Assembly (NCBI GenBank): GCA_963800415.1 | Contig: CAWDBS010000074.1 | Location: 1-64,000, forward strand | DNA: 64,000 nucleotides | From: Palsa-504 sp963800415 | Lineage (GTDB): Bacteria; Actinomycetota; Actinomycetes; Streptosporangiales; Streptosporangiaceae | Reading direction: 5' to 3' | In this document: positions 34,931 to 43,775 of the stretch, piece after piece | Position numbering within the stretch: position 1 is the first letter of the stretch | Layout: each line of letters begins with the position of its first letter | Notes under the pieces: generated by a model | The model's database searches: none | What the model was told of the DNA's origin: nothing | What the model saw: only the letters and a program-made list of their open reading frames with translations | Position numbers and translations under genes: made by a program

Positions 34931-35651
34931 ATGCGCGTAACCGGAGTGGACGCCTGCCGGCGCGGCTGGGTCGCGGTCAGCCTGGACGGGCCCGAGCGTG
35001 GCGCTGACCGGGACGACGGGACCGGCCGGATCCGGGTGGCCGCGGTCCGGGCGCACGGGACCCTGGCCGGGGTGCTCGACGGGGGGATCGAGGGGGATCG
35101 AGGGGGACGAGGCCAGCGTGGTCGCGATCGACATGCCGCTGGGCCTGCTCGAGTCGGGCTGGCGCGAAGCGGACCGCGAGGCACGCGGCCTGCTCGGGCC
35201 CAGGCGCAGCTCGGTCTTCGCGATCCCGCCCCGGGCGGTCTGGGCGCAGGCCAGCTACCAGGCGGCCAGCCAGCGCTGCCGCGAGCTGACCGGCCAGGGT
35301 TTCAGCATCCAGGCCTGGGGGCTGCGGGCGAAACTGCTCGAGGCTGACCGGTACCGCGGAACCTGCGGGCACCCGATGTACGAGGTACACCCGGAGCTGG
35401 CCTTCGGCGCGATGGCGGGCGCGCCGCTGGCACACAGCAAGCACACCGCGGCCGGCCGCGACCTGCGCCGCGATCTGCTGAGCCGGGTCGGCATCGTGGT
35501 CCCCCTGGTCCCGGGCGCCCCGGTCACGGACACGCTCGACGCCTCCGCCGTGGCCTGGAGCGCCTGGCGCATCGCCACCGGCCAGGCCGTCGTCATCCCC
35601 GCCCGGCCACAGGGCGACGACCGGGGTCGCGAAATCGCGATCCGTTACTGA
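34931..35651 (+). pseudogene. DUF429-domain protein broken by a 10-bp tandem duplication
   Basis: The N-terminus (MRVTGVDACRRGWVAVSLDG) and the rest (SVVAIDMPLGLLESGWREAD, SVFAIPPRAVW, YEVHPELAFGAMAG) are a DUF429 (RNase-H-like, predicted nuclease) protein in two frames. The break is an exact tandem duplication of ATCGAGGGGG at 35087-35096 and 35097-35106. Removing one copy restores VLDGGIEGDEASVVAIDMPLG with no other change. Replication slippage, reversible phase variation or an assembly artefact are all possible. Confidence 0.8.
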
Positions 35652-36320
35652 CCCGCGAGGTAAGGGACGGCTGGCGCGCAGACCGTCGAAGGCCATCGCG
35701 CACACCGGGTCGGCAAGCGAGGGCGCGCCCGCGCGGCGAGCTGGCCTGTACCACTCGACGATGGAGTTGACCAGGCCGAACAGCAGCCGGGCGGTGATCA
35801 TCGCATCGGCGTCGGACCGGATGTCGCCGTCCCGCACGGCCTCGGCCACCAACTCGGCCACGAACCGGTCGAAAGCGCGCCGCTTGTTCAGCGCGGCCCG
35901 CTCGACGTCGGTGTTGCCGCGCACCCGGAGCAGCAGGGTGACGTAGGGCGACTCGGCTTCGAGCACCTCGACGCTGCCGCGGACGAGGTACTCCAGGCGC
36001 TCGATGGCCGGGGCGGGCAGCGCGCGGGCCCGGTTGGTCACCCCCGCCAGGCCGTCCAGGGCCCGGTCCAGGGCCAGGCTGAGCAACTCCTCCTTGCCCG
36101 TGACGTGGTGATAGATCGCCGACTTGGCGATGCCGAGCCTGGCCGCCAGGTCGCGCATGCTCGTGCCGTCGTAGCCGCGCTCGTTGAACAACTCGGCGGC
36201 CACTGCCAGCACGGACGGGAGGTCGTAGCCGGGCCGCCCGCGGCGCCGGGCCCCTGACGGGAGCACAGCCGGGAGTCCGGCCGCCGGCCGGTCCGCGCCG
36301 GGGACGGCGGGCGAGCTCAC
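34977..36320 (-). CDS. TetR-family regulator (PaaR-like), stop apparently lost
   Basis: The N-terminal TetR HTH is clear: VLAVAAELFNERGYDGTSMRDLA, ARLGIAKSAIYHHVTGKEEL. The ligand/dimer domain runs to about residue 223 (DPVCAMAFDGLRA, ~35650), where such proteins normally end. The frame then continues 220 codons antisense through the DUF429 gene with no family resemblance, so a stop was probably lost by an indel or substitution near 35640-35655. Its ATG overlaps the paaI stop by four bases, and two palindromes lie upstream of paaI. A phenylacetyl-CoA-responsive paa repressor is inferred from this context. Confidence 0.82.
   Translation of the reverse strand: MSSPAVPGADRPAAGLPAVLPSGARRRGRPGYDLPSVLAVAAELFNERGYDGTSMRDLAARLGIAKSAIYHHVTGKEELLSLALDRALDGLAGVTNRARALPAPAIERLEYLVRGSVEVLEAESPYVTLLLRVRGNTDVERAALNKRRAFDRFVAELVAEAVRDGDIRSDADAMITARLLFGLVNSIVEWYRPARRAGAPSLADPVCAMAFDGLRASRPLPRGSVTDRDFATPVVALWPGGDDDGLAGGDAPGAPGHGGGVERVRDRGARDQGDHDADPAQQIAAQVAAGRGVLAVCQRRARHRAEGQLRVYLVHRVPAGSAVPVSLEQFRPQPPGLDAETLAGQLAAALAGRLVAGLRPDRPGRDREDRAAPGPEQAACLAVRFAPARLEQAQRHVDRDHAGLVPLDPPRSPRRAPRPGSRAPGPRPPGSGRSRRPGQRHARARPG
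35087..35106 (+). repeat. Perfect 10-bp tandem duplication (ATCGAGGGGG x2)
   Basis: Two back-to-back identical copies inside the DUF429 coding sequence shift its frame by +1. One copy gives an intact protein. The unit length is not a multiple of three, so gain or loss of one copy switches the gene off or on. Confidence 0.9.
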
Positions 36321-36721
36321 CAGACCGGCCCGACCTGGTGACTGCGGCCGCGGAACTCCGCGATCACGTCGCCGTCCCGGCGCACGGTCACGTCGTAGAG
36401 CCCGGCCCGCCCGAACTGGGTACGCAGCACCGCCTCGGCCACCAGAACGTCCCCGGCGCGCGCGGGCGCCACGAACACGATCTCGGCCGACGCGGCCACG
36501 GTCACCGGCCCGAAGCTGTTGCAGGCGCAGGCGAACGCGGTGTCCGCCAGGGTGAAGATCAGGCCGCCATGGGCCATGGCGTGGCCGTTCACCATGTCGT
36601 CGCGCACCGTCATGCGCGTCACTGCCCGCCCCTCGCCCTGGTCGATCAGCTCGATGCCCAGGCCGCGGGAGGCCTCGTCATTGGCCATCATCGCCTCCAC
36701 GCTAGGCAGTCGCGGCACCAT
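36317..36721 (-). CDS. paaI: PaaI thioesterase
   Basis: A hotdog-fold thioesterase of 134 aa that hydrolyses dead-end (hydroxy)phenylacetyl-CoA esters and recovers CoA. The signature HGGLIFTLADTAFACACNS is complete, including the catalytic Asp region, and AHGGL follows VNGHAM. ATG 36721 has AAGGAAGG four bases upstream. It is the first gene of a two-gene operon with the TetR gene and divergent from paaA across a compact promoter carrying two palindromes. Confidence 0.92.
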   Translation of the reverse strand: MVPRLPSVEAMMANDEASRGLGIELIDQGEGRAVTRMTVRDDMVNGHAMAHGGLIFTLADTAFACACNSFGPVTVAASAEIVFVAPARAGDVLVAEAVLRTQFGRAGLYDVTVRRDGDVIAEFRGRSHQVGPVW

Positions 36722-36741
36722 GGTCCCTTCCTTATTATCCG

Positions 36742-36778
36742 ACCGAACGTCCGGTATATAATACGACGAACGGTTGGT
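36742..36778. promoter_or_regulatory. Divergent paa promoter with two palindromic operators
   Basis: ACCGAACGTCCGGT (36742-36755, six of seven base pairs symmetrical) and ACGAACGGTTGGT (36766-36778, five of six) flank the -10-like TATAAT at 36757-36762. Their half-sites, ACCG-AACG and CCAACCGTTCG, resemble each other. The position between paaI and paaA suits a TetR repressor acting on both directions. Regulator identity is inferred. Confidence 0.55.
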
Positions 36779-36826
36779 GGCAGACGATCGTACGGTGCTT
36801 ACGATGGTGCCGGAGGGATGGTGGCG

Positions 36827-37816
36827 ATGGCAGCACTTCCAGAGACGGAGCTTCCGGCGACGGCGCCCGCCGAGGACGACACCCCCGGGCTGCAGGCCCA
36901 CTTCGACCAGACAATCGAGCATGACAAGCGGATCGAGCCGCGGGACTGGATGCCGGACGCGTACCGCGCGACGATGATCCGCCAGATCGCCCAGCACGCG
37001 CACTCGGAGATCATCGGCATGCAGCCGGAGGGCAACTGGATCACCCGGGCCCCCTCGCTGCGGCGCAAGGCCATCCTGATCGCCAAGGTGCAAGACGAGG
37101 CCGGTCACGGCATGTATCTGTACTCGGCGGCCGAGACGCTCGGCGCCGATCGCGCCGACCTCACCGGCAGGCTCCTGGGCGGGCGGCAGAAGTACTCCTC
37201 GATCTTCAACTACCCGACGCTGACCTACGCTGATGTGGGCGTGATCGGCTGGCTGGTCGACGGCGCGGCCATCTGCAACCAGGTGCCGCTATGCCGGTCC
37301 TCCTACGGCCCTTACGCCCGGGCTATGGTGCGCATCTGCAAGGAGGAGTCATTCCACCAGCGGCAGGGATATGAGCTGCTGCTGACCATGATGCGGGGTT
37401 CGGCGGCGCAGCGCGCGATGGTGCAGGACGCGACGAACCGCTTCTGGTGGCCGTCGCTGATGATGTTCGGGCCGCCGGACGACCAGTCGCCCAACACCGC
37501 GCAGTCGATGGCGTGGGGCGTCAAGCGCCACACCAACGACGAACTGCGGCAGCGGTTCGTGGACATGACGGTGCCGCAGGCGGAAAAGCTCGGCGTCACC
37601 CTGCCCGACCCCCGGCTGAGGTGGAACGCCGAGCGCGGGCACTATGACTTCGGATCGGTGGACTGGGACGAGTTCATGGCCGTGGTCAGGGGCAACGGGC
37701 CGTGCAACGCGCAGCGGATCGCGCGCCGCAAGGCAGCCCACGAGGAGGGCGCGTGGGTGCGGGAGGCCGCGGCGGCATACGCCGCCAAGCACACCGCAAG
37801 GCAGGAGGCCGCCTGA
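36827..37816 (+). CDS. paaA: Phenylacetyl-CoA epoxidase subunit A
   Basis: PaaA is the catalytic di-iron subunit of the ring-1,2-epoxidase PaaABC(D)E acting on phenylacetyl-CoA. Di-iron ligand motifs of the ferritin-like fold are visible as KVQDEAGHGMYLY (ExxH) and CKEESFHQRQGYELL (ExxxH). About 329 aa, normal length. ATG 36827 (MAALPETEL) lies about ten bases after GGAGG; ATG 36818 is an alternative. Its TGA overlaps the paaB ATG. First gene of paaABCDE-K. Confidence 0.95.
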   Translation: MAALPETELPATAPAEDDTPGLQAHFDQTIEHDKRIEPRDWMPDAYRATMIRQIAQHAHSEIIGMQPEGNWITRAPSLRRKAILIAKVQDEAGHGMYLYSAAETLGADRADLTGRLLGGRQKYSSIFNYPTLTYADVGVIGWLVDGAAICNQVPLCRSSYGPYARAMVRICKEESFHQRQGYELLLTMMRGSAAQRAMVQDATNRFWWPSLMMFGPPDDQSPNTAQSMAWGVKRHTNDELRQRFVDMTVPQAEKLGVTLPDPRLRWNAERGHYDFGSVDWDEFMAVVRGNGPCNAQRIARRKAAHEEGAWVREAAAAYAAKHTARQEAA

Positions 37817-38121
37817 TGACCGAACCGCAGGATCAGGTGCGCTCGGGCTGGCCGCTGTACGAGGTGTTCCTGCGCGGCAAGCGCGGGCTCAACCACGTAC
37901 ACGTCGGGTCGCTGCACGCGGCCGACCCGCAGATGGCCCTGCGCCACGCCCGTGACCTGTACACCCGGCGGAACGAGGGCGTCAGCATCTGGGTCGTCGC
38001 GGCCAGGGACATCACCGCTTCGAGCCCCGACGAGAAGGACCCGTTCTTCGCGCCGTCCGGCGACAAAGTGTACCGGCACCCGACGTTCTACCAGATCCCG
38101 GACGATGTCCCGCATATGTAG
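37816..38121 (+). CDS. paaB: Phenylacetyl-CoA epoxidase subunit B
   Basis: A small, 101-aa subunit that bridges the PaaAC heterodimers. Typical features are WPLYEVFLRGKRGLNHVHVGSLHA, near the N-terminus, and IPDDVPHM at the C-terminus. The start ATG overlaps the paaA stop (TGATG), so translation is coupled. Confidence 0.94.
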   Translation: MTEPQDQVRSGWPLYEVFLRGKRGLNHVHVGSLHAADPQMALRHARDLYTRRNEGVSIWVVAARDITASSPDEKDPFFAPSGDKVYRHPTFYQIPDDVPHM

Positions 38122-38130
38122 GGAGTGCCG

Positions 38131-39031
38131 GTGACCGAGGACGAGTTCGCCGCGTACCAGAGCCTGGCCGGCGAGACCGAGGATCGCCGCTGGGCGTTCG
38201 GCACCGGGTTCACCGACCCGCTCGAGGGGATCGACGCGTCGGTGCCGGACGGCGTAGACGCGCAGGCGATGGCCGCCTACTGCCTGATGCTCGGCGACGA
38301 CGCGCTGATCTACTCGCACCGGCTGCAGCAGTGGATGACCCGCCTGCCGGAGCTCGAGGAGGAGACCGCGCTGGCCAACATCGCCCTGGACCTGCTCGGG
38401 CAGGCGCGCCTGCTGCTGGCCCGGGCGGGCCAGGCCGAAGGCGCCCGGCTAGCCGGGGGAACCGGGCGCGGCGAAGACGAGCTGGCCTTTTTCCGCGACG
38501 AGCACGAGTTCCGTAACGTACGGCTGGCCGAGCACCTGGACGCCGATTTCGCCGAGCTGGCCGGCGCTGCTGGTCTTCTCGGCGTGGCGGCTGGCGCTGT
38601 TCGGCCGGCTGGCCGGGTCGAAAGACCCGGTGCTCGCGGCGATCGCGGCCAAGGGCGCCAACGAACTCGCCTACCACCGGGACTACGCCGCCGGGTGGGT
38701 GATCAGGCTCGGTGACGGAACGGCCCTGTCGCACGGCAGGATGCAAGCCGCGCTGGGGGCCATCTGGCCCCTCGTGGACGAGTTGTTTGACGCCGACCCG
38801 ATCACCAGCGACCTGCCCGGGGTAGCGGCTGACCCGGCGGACCTGCGCGCCGAGGTCGACGCGGTGCTCGGCACCGTGCTCGCCGCGGCCACCCTGGACC
38901 GCCCGCAGGCCGCCCCGCTGGCCCGGATCGCGGGCAAGTCCGGGCGCGACGGCGTGCACACCGAGGCGTTCGGCTACCTGCTCGCCGAACTGCAGAGCGT
39001 CGCCCGCGCCCACCCGGACGCGACATGGTGA
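38131..39031 (+). CDS. paaC: Phenylacetyl-CoA epoxidase subunit C, frameshifted
   Basis: PaaC is the structural partner of PaaA. The N-terminal part (MAAYCLMLGDDALIYSHRLQQW, NIALDLLGQARLLL) reads to about 38565. From ALLVFSAWRLALFGRLAG onwards the protein continues in a second frame (GANELAYHRDYAAGWVIRLGDG to AHPDATW). One base missing or added near 38560-38570 explains it. GTG 38131 has AGGGAG five bases upstream. Its TGA overlaps the paaD start (ATGGTGA). With one correction the length is normal. Confidence 0.9.
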
Positions 39032-39565
39032 CGCGGGCCGGGGCCGGCGCCTGGCCGCCGCGCGTGCCATCGCCGCGGCCGTGCCCGACCCCGAGCTGCC
39101 CATGGTGACGGTGGCCGACCTGGGCATCTTGCGCGATGTGGCCGCCGAGGGCGAACGCCTGGTGGTGACGATCACCCCGACCTACTCGGGCTGCCCCGCG
39201 CTGCACGAGATCGCGCACGACCTGCGGCACCGGCTCGCCCAGGCCGGCTTCCCCGAGGTCACCGTGCGCATCGCGCTCGCGCCCGCCTGGACCAGCGACT
39301 GGATCACCGCCGAGGGCCGCCGGAAGCTGCAGGCGGCCGGCATCGCCCCGCCGCACCCGGTACCAGCTAACCGGGGACCGGTCCCGCTCACCCTCACCAC
39401 CCTGGGTGCTACCGCCGCCGCCCCGGCCGACGCGAGCCGGTCGCGTGCCCGCGCTGCGGCTCGGCCGACACGATGCAGACCGCGGCGTTCAGCGCGACCG
39501 CGTGCAAGGCGCTGTTCCGCTGCCAGACGTGCCTGGAGCCGTTCGAATACGTGAAGGAAATCTGA
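39025..39565 (+). CDS. paaD: Phenylacetate degradation protein PaaD, two frameshifts
   Basis: PaaD (MIP18/DUF59-type) is thought to mature the iron centre of the epoxidase. The middle is clear: VPDPELPMVTVADLGILRDV and TPTYSGCPALHEIAHDL. The expected start MVTRAG at ATG 39025 is in another frame (shift near 39040, in a G-rich run). The zinc-binding tail (CPRCGSADT, then CKALFRCQTCLEPFEYVKEI) is in a third frame (shift near 39420). Both shifts are single-base. The final TGA overlaps the paaE ATG at 39565. Confidence 0.85.
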
Positions 39566-40620
39566 TGCCCGGGTCACGGACGGAGTTCCACTCGCTCATG
39601 GTGGCGCGGGTCGACCCGCTCACCGGCGACTCGGCCGCGGTGACCTTCGACGTTCCGTCCCGGCTGGCGGACAGGTTCGCCTTCGCGCCCGGGCAGTCGG
39701 TGACCGTCCGGCGCGGTGACGAGCGCCGGTCCTACTCGATCTGCGCGATCGCCGGCCGCCCGCCGCGCATCGGCGTGCGGGAGGTGGCGGGCGGCGTGGT
39801 CTCCGGCTGGCTCGTGCACGAGGTGAGGGCGGGGGACGCGATCGAGGTGCAGGCCCCCTCGGGCTCATTCACCCCGGACCTGGACACCCCCGGGCACCAT
39901 GTGCTGATCGCCGCGGGCAGCGGGATCACGCCGGTGCTGTCCATCGCCGGATCGGTGCTCGCCGCGCAGGATAAGTCCGCAGTCACCCTGCTCTACGGCA
40001 ACCGGCGCAACGACTCGGTGATGTTCGCCGACGAGATCGCCGACCTCAAGGACGCCTACCCGGAGCGGATCTGCCTGGTCCATGTGCTCAGCCGGGAGCC
40101 GCAGGAGGTGGAGTTGTTCAACGGCCGGCTCGACGCCGCCAAGCTGCGGTCACTGCTGCCCGTCACGGTCGACGTGGCCGCGGTGGACCACTGGTGGCTG
40201 TGCGGTCCGTTCGGCCTGGTCGAGGGAGCGGTCGGCCTGCTCGCCGAGTTCGGCGTGACCCGCGATCGCATCCACCGCGAGCTGTTCTACGTCGAGGACG
40301 CCCCGCCCGCCCTGGCTACGCATCCCGAGACGGCCGCGGGCCCGGGCGCCGAGGTGACCGTGCTGCTCGACGGCCGCAGCAGCACCGCGACCGTCCCGGT
40401 CGGCACCCCGATCCTGGACGGCGCCCAGCGGGTACGGCCGGACCTCCCGTTCGCCTGCAAGGGCGGCGTGTGCGGCACCTGCCGCGCCCGGCTCGTCGAA
40501 GGCGAGGTCACCATGCGCCGCAACTACGCCCTGGAGCAGGAGGAACTCGACGCAGGCTACGTCCTCACCTGCCAGTCTCTGCCCGTCTCGGACAGCATCA
40601 CCGTCGACTACGACGCCTAG
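39565..40620 (+). CDS. paaE: Phenylacetyl-CoA epoxidase reductase subunit E
   Basis: PaaE passes electrons from NADPH via FAD and a plant-type [2Fe-2S] cluster to PaaA. The FAD region has RSYSICA, the NADPH region AAGSGITPVLS and WLCGPFGLV. The C-terminal ferredoxin domain carries CKGGVCGTCRARL with a fourth Cys in LTCQS. 351 aa, normal. ATG 39565 overlaps the paaD stop; GAAGGAA lies just upstream. Confidence 0.94.
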   Translation: MPGSRTEFHSLMVARVDPLTGDSAAVTFDVPSRLADRFAFAPGQSVTVRRGDERRSYSICAIAGRPPRIGVREVAGGVVSGWLVHEVRAGDAIEVQAPSGSFTPDLDTPGHHVLIAAGSGITPVLSIAGSVLAAQDKSAVTLLYGNRRNDSVMFADEIADLKDAYPERICLVHVLSREPQEVELFNGRLDAAKLRSLLPVTVDVAAVDHWWLCGPFGLVEGAVGLLAEFGVTRDRIHRELFYVEDAPPALATHPETAAGPGAEVTVLLDGRSSTATVPVGTPILDGAQRVRPDLPFACKGGVCGTCRARLVEGEVTMRRNYALEQEELDAGYVLTCQSLPVSDSITVDYDA

Positions 40621-40637
40621 CCAGCGAGGAGTCAGGG

Positions 40638-41941
40638 ATGCGGGACCTCACGTCGCCAGCCGGGGAACTCGAGCCCATCGAGCGGGCATCGGCCGACGAA
40701 CTGCACGCACTGCAGCTGGAGCGGCTCCGCTGGTCGTTGCGGCACGCTTACGCCAACGTGCCGCACTACCGCGCTGCCTTCGACGCGGCGGGCGTGCACC
40801 CCGATGACTGCCAGGACCTGGCCGACCTGGCCAAGTACCCGCTGACCAGCAAGGCCGACCTGCGGGAGAACTACCCGTTCGGCATGTTCGCGGTGCCCCG
40901 CGACCAAGTCGTGCGGGTTCACGCGAGCTCGGGCACCACGGGCCGGGCCACGGTGGTCGGCTATACGCGCGACGACATCGACGTATGGGCCACCGTGATG
41001 GCCCGCTCGATCCGGGCGGCGGGCGGCCGGCCGGGCCACATCCTGCACAACGCCTACGGCTACGGGCTGTTCACCGGAGGGCTCGGAGCGCACTACGGGG
41101 GTGAGAGGCTCGGCTGCACGGTGGTGCCGGTCTCCGGCGGGATGACCGAACGCCAGGTCACCCTGATCAGGGACTTCCGGCCGGATATCATCATGGTCAC
41201 GCCGTCTTACATGCTCGCGATCGTGGACGAGATGGAACGCCAGGGCGACGACCCGGCCGCCTCCTCGCTGCGGTTCGGCATCTTCGGCGCCGAACCGTGG
41301 ACGAACGAGATGCGCGCCGAGATCGAGGCCCGGGCCGGCCTTGACGCCACCGATATCTACGGCCTGTCCGAGGTGATCGGACCGGGCGTGGCGCAGGAGT
41401 GCGTGGAGACCAAGGACGGCCTGCACATCTGGGAGGACCACTTCTACCCCGAGGTGATCGACCCGCTCACCGGGCAGACGCTGCCCGACGGCGAGCAGGG
41501 CGAGCTCGTCTTCACCTCGCTGACCAAGCGGCGATGCCGGTCATCCGCTACCGGACCCGCGACCTGACCCGCCTGCTGCCGGGCACCGCGCGCACCATGC
41601 GGCGGATGCAGAAGATCACCGGCCGCAGTGACGACATGATCATCTTGCGCGGGGTGAACCTGTTCCCGACCCAGATCGAGGAACTCATCATGGGCATCCC
41701 GGCGCTGTCACCGCACTTCCAGCTGCACCTGACCCGGGAGGGCCGGATGGATCAGCTAGCCGTCCACGTCGAACGCCGCCCGGCAACGCCGGAGCCGGAC
41801 GCAGCCGACGCGGGCACGCTACTGTCGGCGCGGGTCAAGAACACCATCGGCGTCACGGTTACCACCAGCGTCCTGGCCCCGGACTCCATCGAGCGGTCGG
41901 TAGGCAAGATGCGCCGCGTCGTCGACCACCGGCCACGCTGA
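40638..41941 (+). CDS. paaK: Phenylacetate-CoA ligase, frameshifted
   Basis: PaaK is an AMP-forming ligase that activates phenylacetate to phenylacetyl-CoA, the first step of the pathway. ATP-binding motif VHASSGTTGRATVVGYT, FGAEPW and DIYGLSEVIGPGVAQEC are clear. After ELVFTSLTK the frame is lost at about 41527. It resumes in another frame with MPVIRYRTRDLTRLLPG, TGRSDDMIILRGVNLFPTQ and the C-terminal domain to the stop at 41941. One missing base between AAG and GGCGATG accounts for it. GAGGAG lies upstream of ATG 40638. Confidence 0.92.
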
Positions 41942-42002
41942 CCCCGGTTACCCGCCAAGTCCCGGGATATCGTGGCGACGCGGCAGGCGGGCCCGCCGCT
42001 GC

Positions 42003-43580
42003 TTACTCCGCCGCGATCCCGGTTACGGTCCGCCCGGCCGGGACCTGCGCGCGCAGCGACCCGTGCCAGGGCGCGTGGAAGGCATCGACCCCGCCGTCGG
42101 ACTTGAGGATCCAGTAGCCGCCGGTGTCGGCGTCGGCGGCCAGGCCGGCCGCGGTCACCCCGGCGGCCAGCTTCCCGGCGTCGGACCCGTACCACGGCGT
42201 CCCGTAGCTGTGCACGCCGCCATCGGAGGTCAGCACCAGGTAGCCGCCGCCCGGGGTGCCGGCGATCCCGGTTACGGTCCGCCCGGCCGGGACCTGCGCG
42301 CGCAGCGACCCGTGCCAGGGCGCGTGGAAGGCATCGACCCCGCCGTCGGACTTGAGGATCCAGTAGCCGCCGGTGTCGGCGTCGGCGGCCAGGCCGGCCG
42401 CGGTCACCCCGGCGGCCAGCTTCCCGGCGTCTGACCCGTACCACGGCGTCCCGTAGCTGTGCACGCCGCCATCGGAGGTCAGCACCAGGTAGCCGCCGCC
42501 CGGGGTGCCGGCGATCCCGGTTACGGTCCGCCCGGCCGGGACCTGCGCGCGCAGCGACCCGTGCCAGGGCGCGTGGAAGGCATCGACCCCGCCGTCGGAC
42601 TTGAGGATCCAGTAGCCGCCGGTGTCGGCGTCGGCGGCCAGGCCGGCCGCGGTCACCCCGGCGGCCAGCTTCCCGGCGTCTGACCCGTACCACGGCGTCC
42701 CGTAGCTGTGCACGCCGCCATCGGAGGTCAGGACGTTGTAGCCGAGGCGTTGCGTTCTGCCGAGCAGGTCCACGAAGGTGTATCCGCGGCTGCGGAAGTA
42801 CTTGATGATCGTCGGCAGCGCCAGGACGGTGGCCGGGTTGCCGGCCGGCTGGTTGTGCATAAGCACGACCGGGTGCTGCAGGGAGCCTCCCTTCTCGGCC
42901 AGGCTGATGATCCGGTTCACCCAGTACGCGGACGACGAGCCGTTCGCCTTCCAGTCCTCGGTGTCCACCGACCAGGTCCAGAACGTCATCCCGCGCTGCT
43001 GGGCCAGGGTCAGCGTGGTCGCGTTGTAATTGCCTCCCGGCGGCCGGAACGCGCAGGGTGCGATGCCGGTCAGGCTCACCTGCTCGGCGGTGGCCCGGTC
43101 CATCTCGGTGCCCTGCGCCGAAACCGACAGCGTCGCCATGTTCGGGTGGTCCCAGGTGTGGTTGCCAAGCTGATACCCGGTGCTGGCTTCCTGGCGGACC
43201 AGGGACGGACGGGCGGCCATGTTCTGGCCGATGTTGAAGAACGTGGCCGGGATCCCGTAGGCCCCCAGGATCGACAGGATGCCAGCGGTGCTGGTGCCAG
43301 GGCCGTCGTCGAAGGTCAGCGCCACGGTCTTGCCGCTGCCCGGCGCGCTGTTCTTGGCCCCGTAGGGCGCCGCCGGGCACCCGGCGGACACCTGCGGCGC
43401 GGTGACCTGCGGCGGCGACGCGACCTGGCCGTTGGGCATCAGGGCGGGCGGCCCCGCTGGCCCTTCACTCCCTGGCGTCGGCTGGCTCGCCGCAGCCGCC
43501 GGGACCGAAATGGCAGTGAACGCCCCGATGACGCCCAGGGCGGTCGCGGCGGCGAACAGCCGCACTCGAGACTCAGACAC
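42003..43580 (-). CDS. Secreted polysaccharide deacetylase with repeat domain
   Basis: A 525-aa exported protein. The signal peptide (VRLFAAATALGVIGAFTAIS) starts from GTG 43580, which has GGAG just upstream. The NodB/CE4 deacetylase domain has TFDDGPG (catalytic base and metal Asp), HTWDHPN (metal His) and RPPGGNYN. The C-terminal half is three 83-residue repeats. Each is two related ~41-residue units (GYLVLTSDGGVHSYGTPWYG and GYWILKSDGGVDAFHAPWHG), a pattern seen in actinobacterial surface propeller-like domains. Likely acts on peptidoglycan or another N-acetylated glycan, with the repeats for binding (inference). Confidence 0.88.
   Translation of the reverse strand: MSESRVRLFAAATALGVIGAFTAISVPAAAASQPTPGSEGPAGPPALMPNGQVASPPQVTAPQVSAGCPAAPYGAKNSAPGSGKTVALTFDDGPGTSTAGILSILGAYGIPATFFNIGQNMAARPSLVRQEASTGYQLGNHTWDHPNMATLSVSAQGTEMDRATAEQVSLTGIAPCAFRPPGGNYNATTLTLAQQRGMTFWTWSVDTEDWKANGSSSAYWVNRIISLAEKGGSLQHPVVLMHNQPAGNPATVLALPTIIKYFRSRGYTFVDLLGRTQRLGYNVLTSDGGVHSYGTPWYGSDAGKLAAGVTAAGLAADADTGGYWILKSDGGVDAFHAPWHGSLRAQVPAGRTVTGIAGTPGGGYLVLTSDGGVHSYGTPWYGSDAGKLAAGVTAAGLAADADTGGYWILKSDGGVDAFHAPWHGSLRAQVPAGRTVTGIAGTPGGGYLVLTSDGGVHSYGTPWYGSDAGKLAAGVTAAGLAADADTGGYWILKSDGGVDAFHAPWHGSLRAQVPAGRTVTGIAAE
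42013..42759 (-). repeat. Three near-identical 249-bp tandem repeats
   Basis: The segment repeats with a period of exactly 249 bp (starts at 42013, 42262 and 42511). The copies are almost identical in DNA; an obvious difference is GTCGGACC in the first versus GTCTGACC in the others. Each encodes an 83-aa repeat. Synonymous identity implies very recent duplication or gene conversion. Confidence 0.95.
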
Positions 43581-43775
43581 GGTTATCTCCAAACCGGCCC
43601 CAGCCGTGGCAGGGGCAGGCGGAGCCTCACGGAACTGACCGAACCAGTTTCCAGCCCATCGGCCCTGGGCGCCGGCGGCCAGGGCCGTACGGCTGGACCG
43701 CCAGGGTCCTACGGCCCCTCCCCCACCGAGCCCCGTGGCACCCTGGTCCCCCAAGAAACAATAAGGGGACCGGGG

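Noticed and set aside
34977..35650. C-terminal domain of the TetR protein
   Set aside because: The extra ~220 residues are antisense to DUF429 and show no domain; treated as read-through.
42013..42759. CRISPR array (regular repeats)
   Set aside because: The period is 249 bp with no distinct spacers, in frame within a secreted protein.
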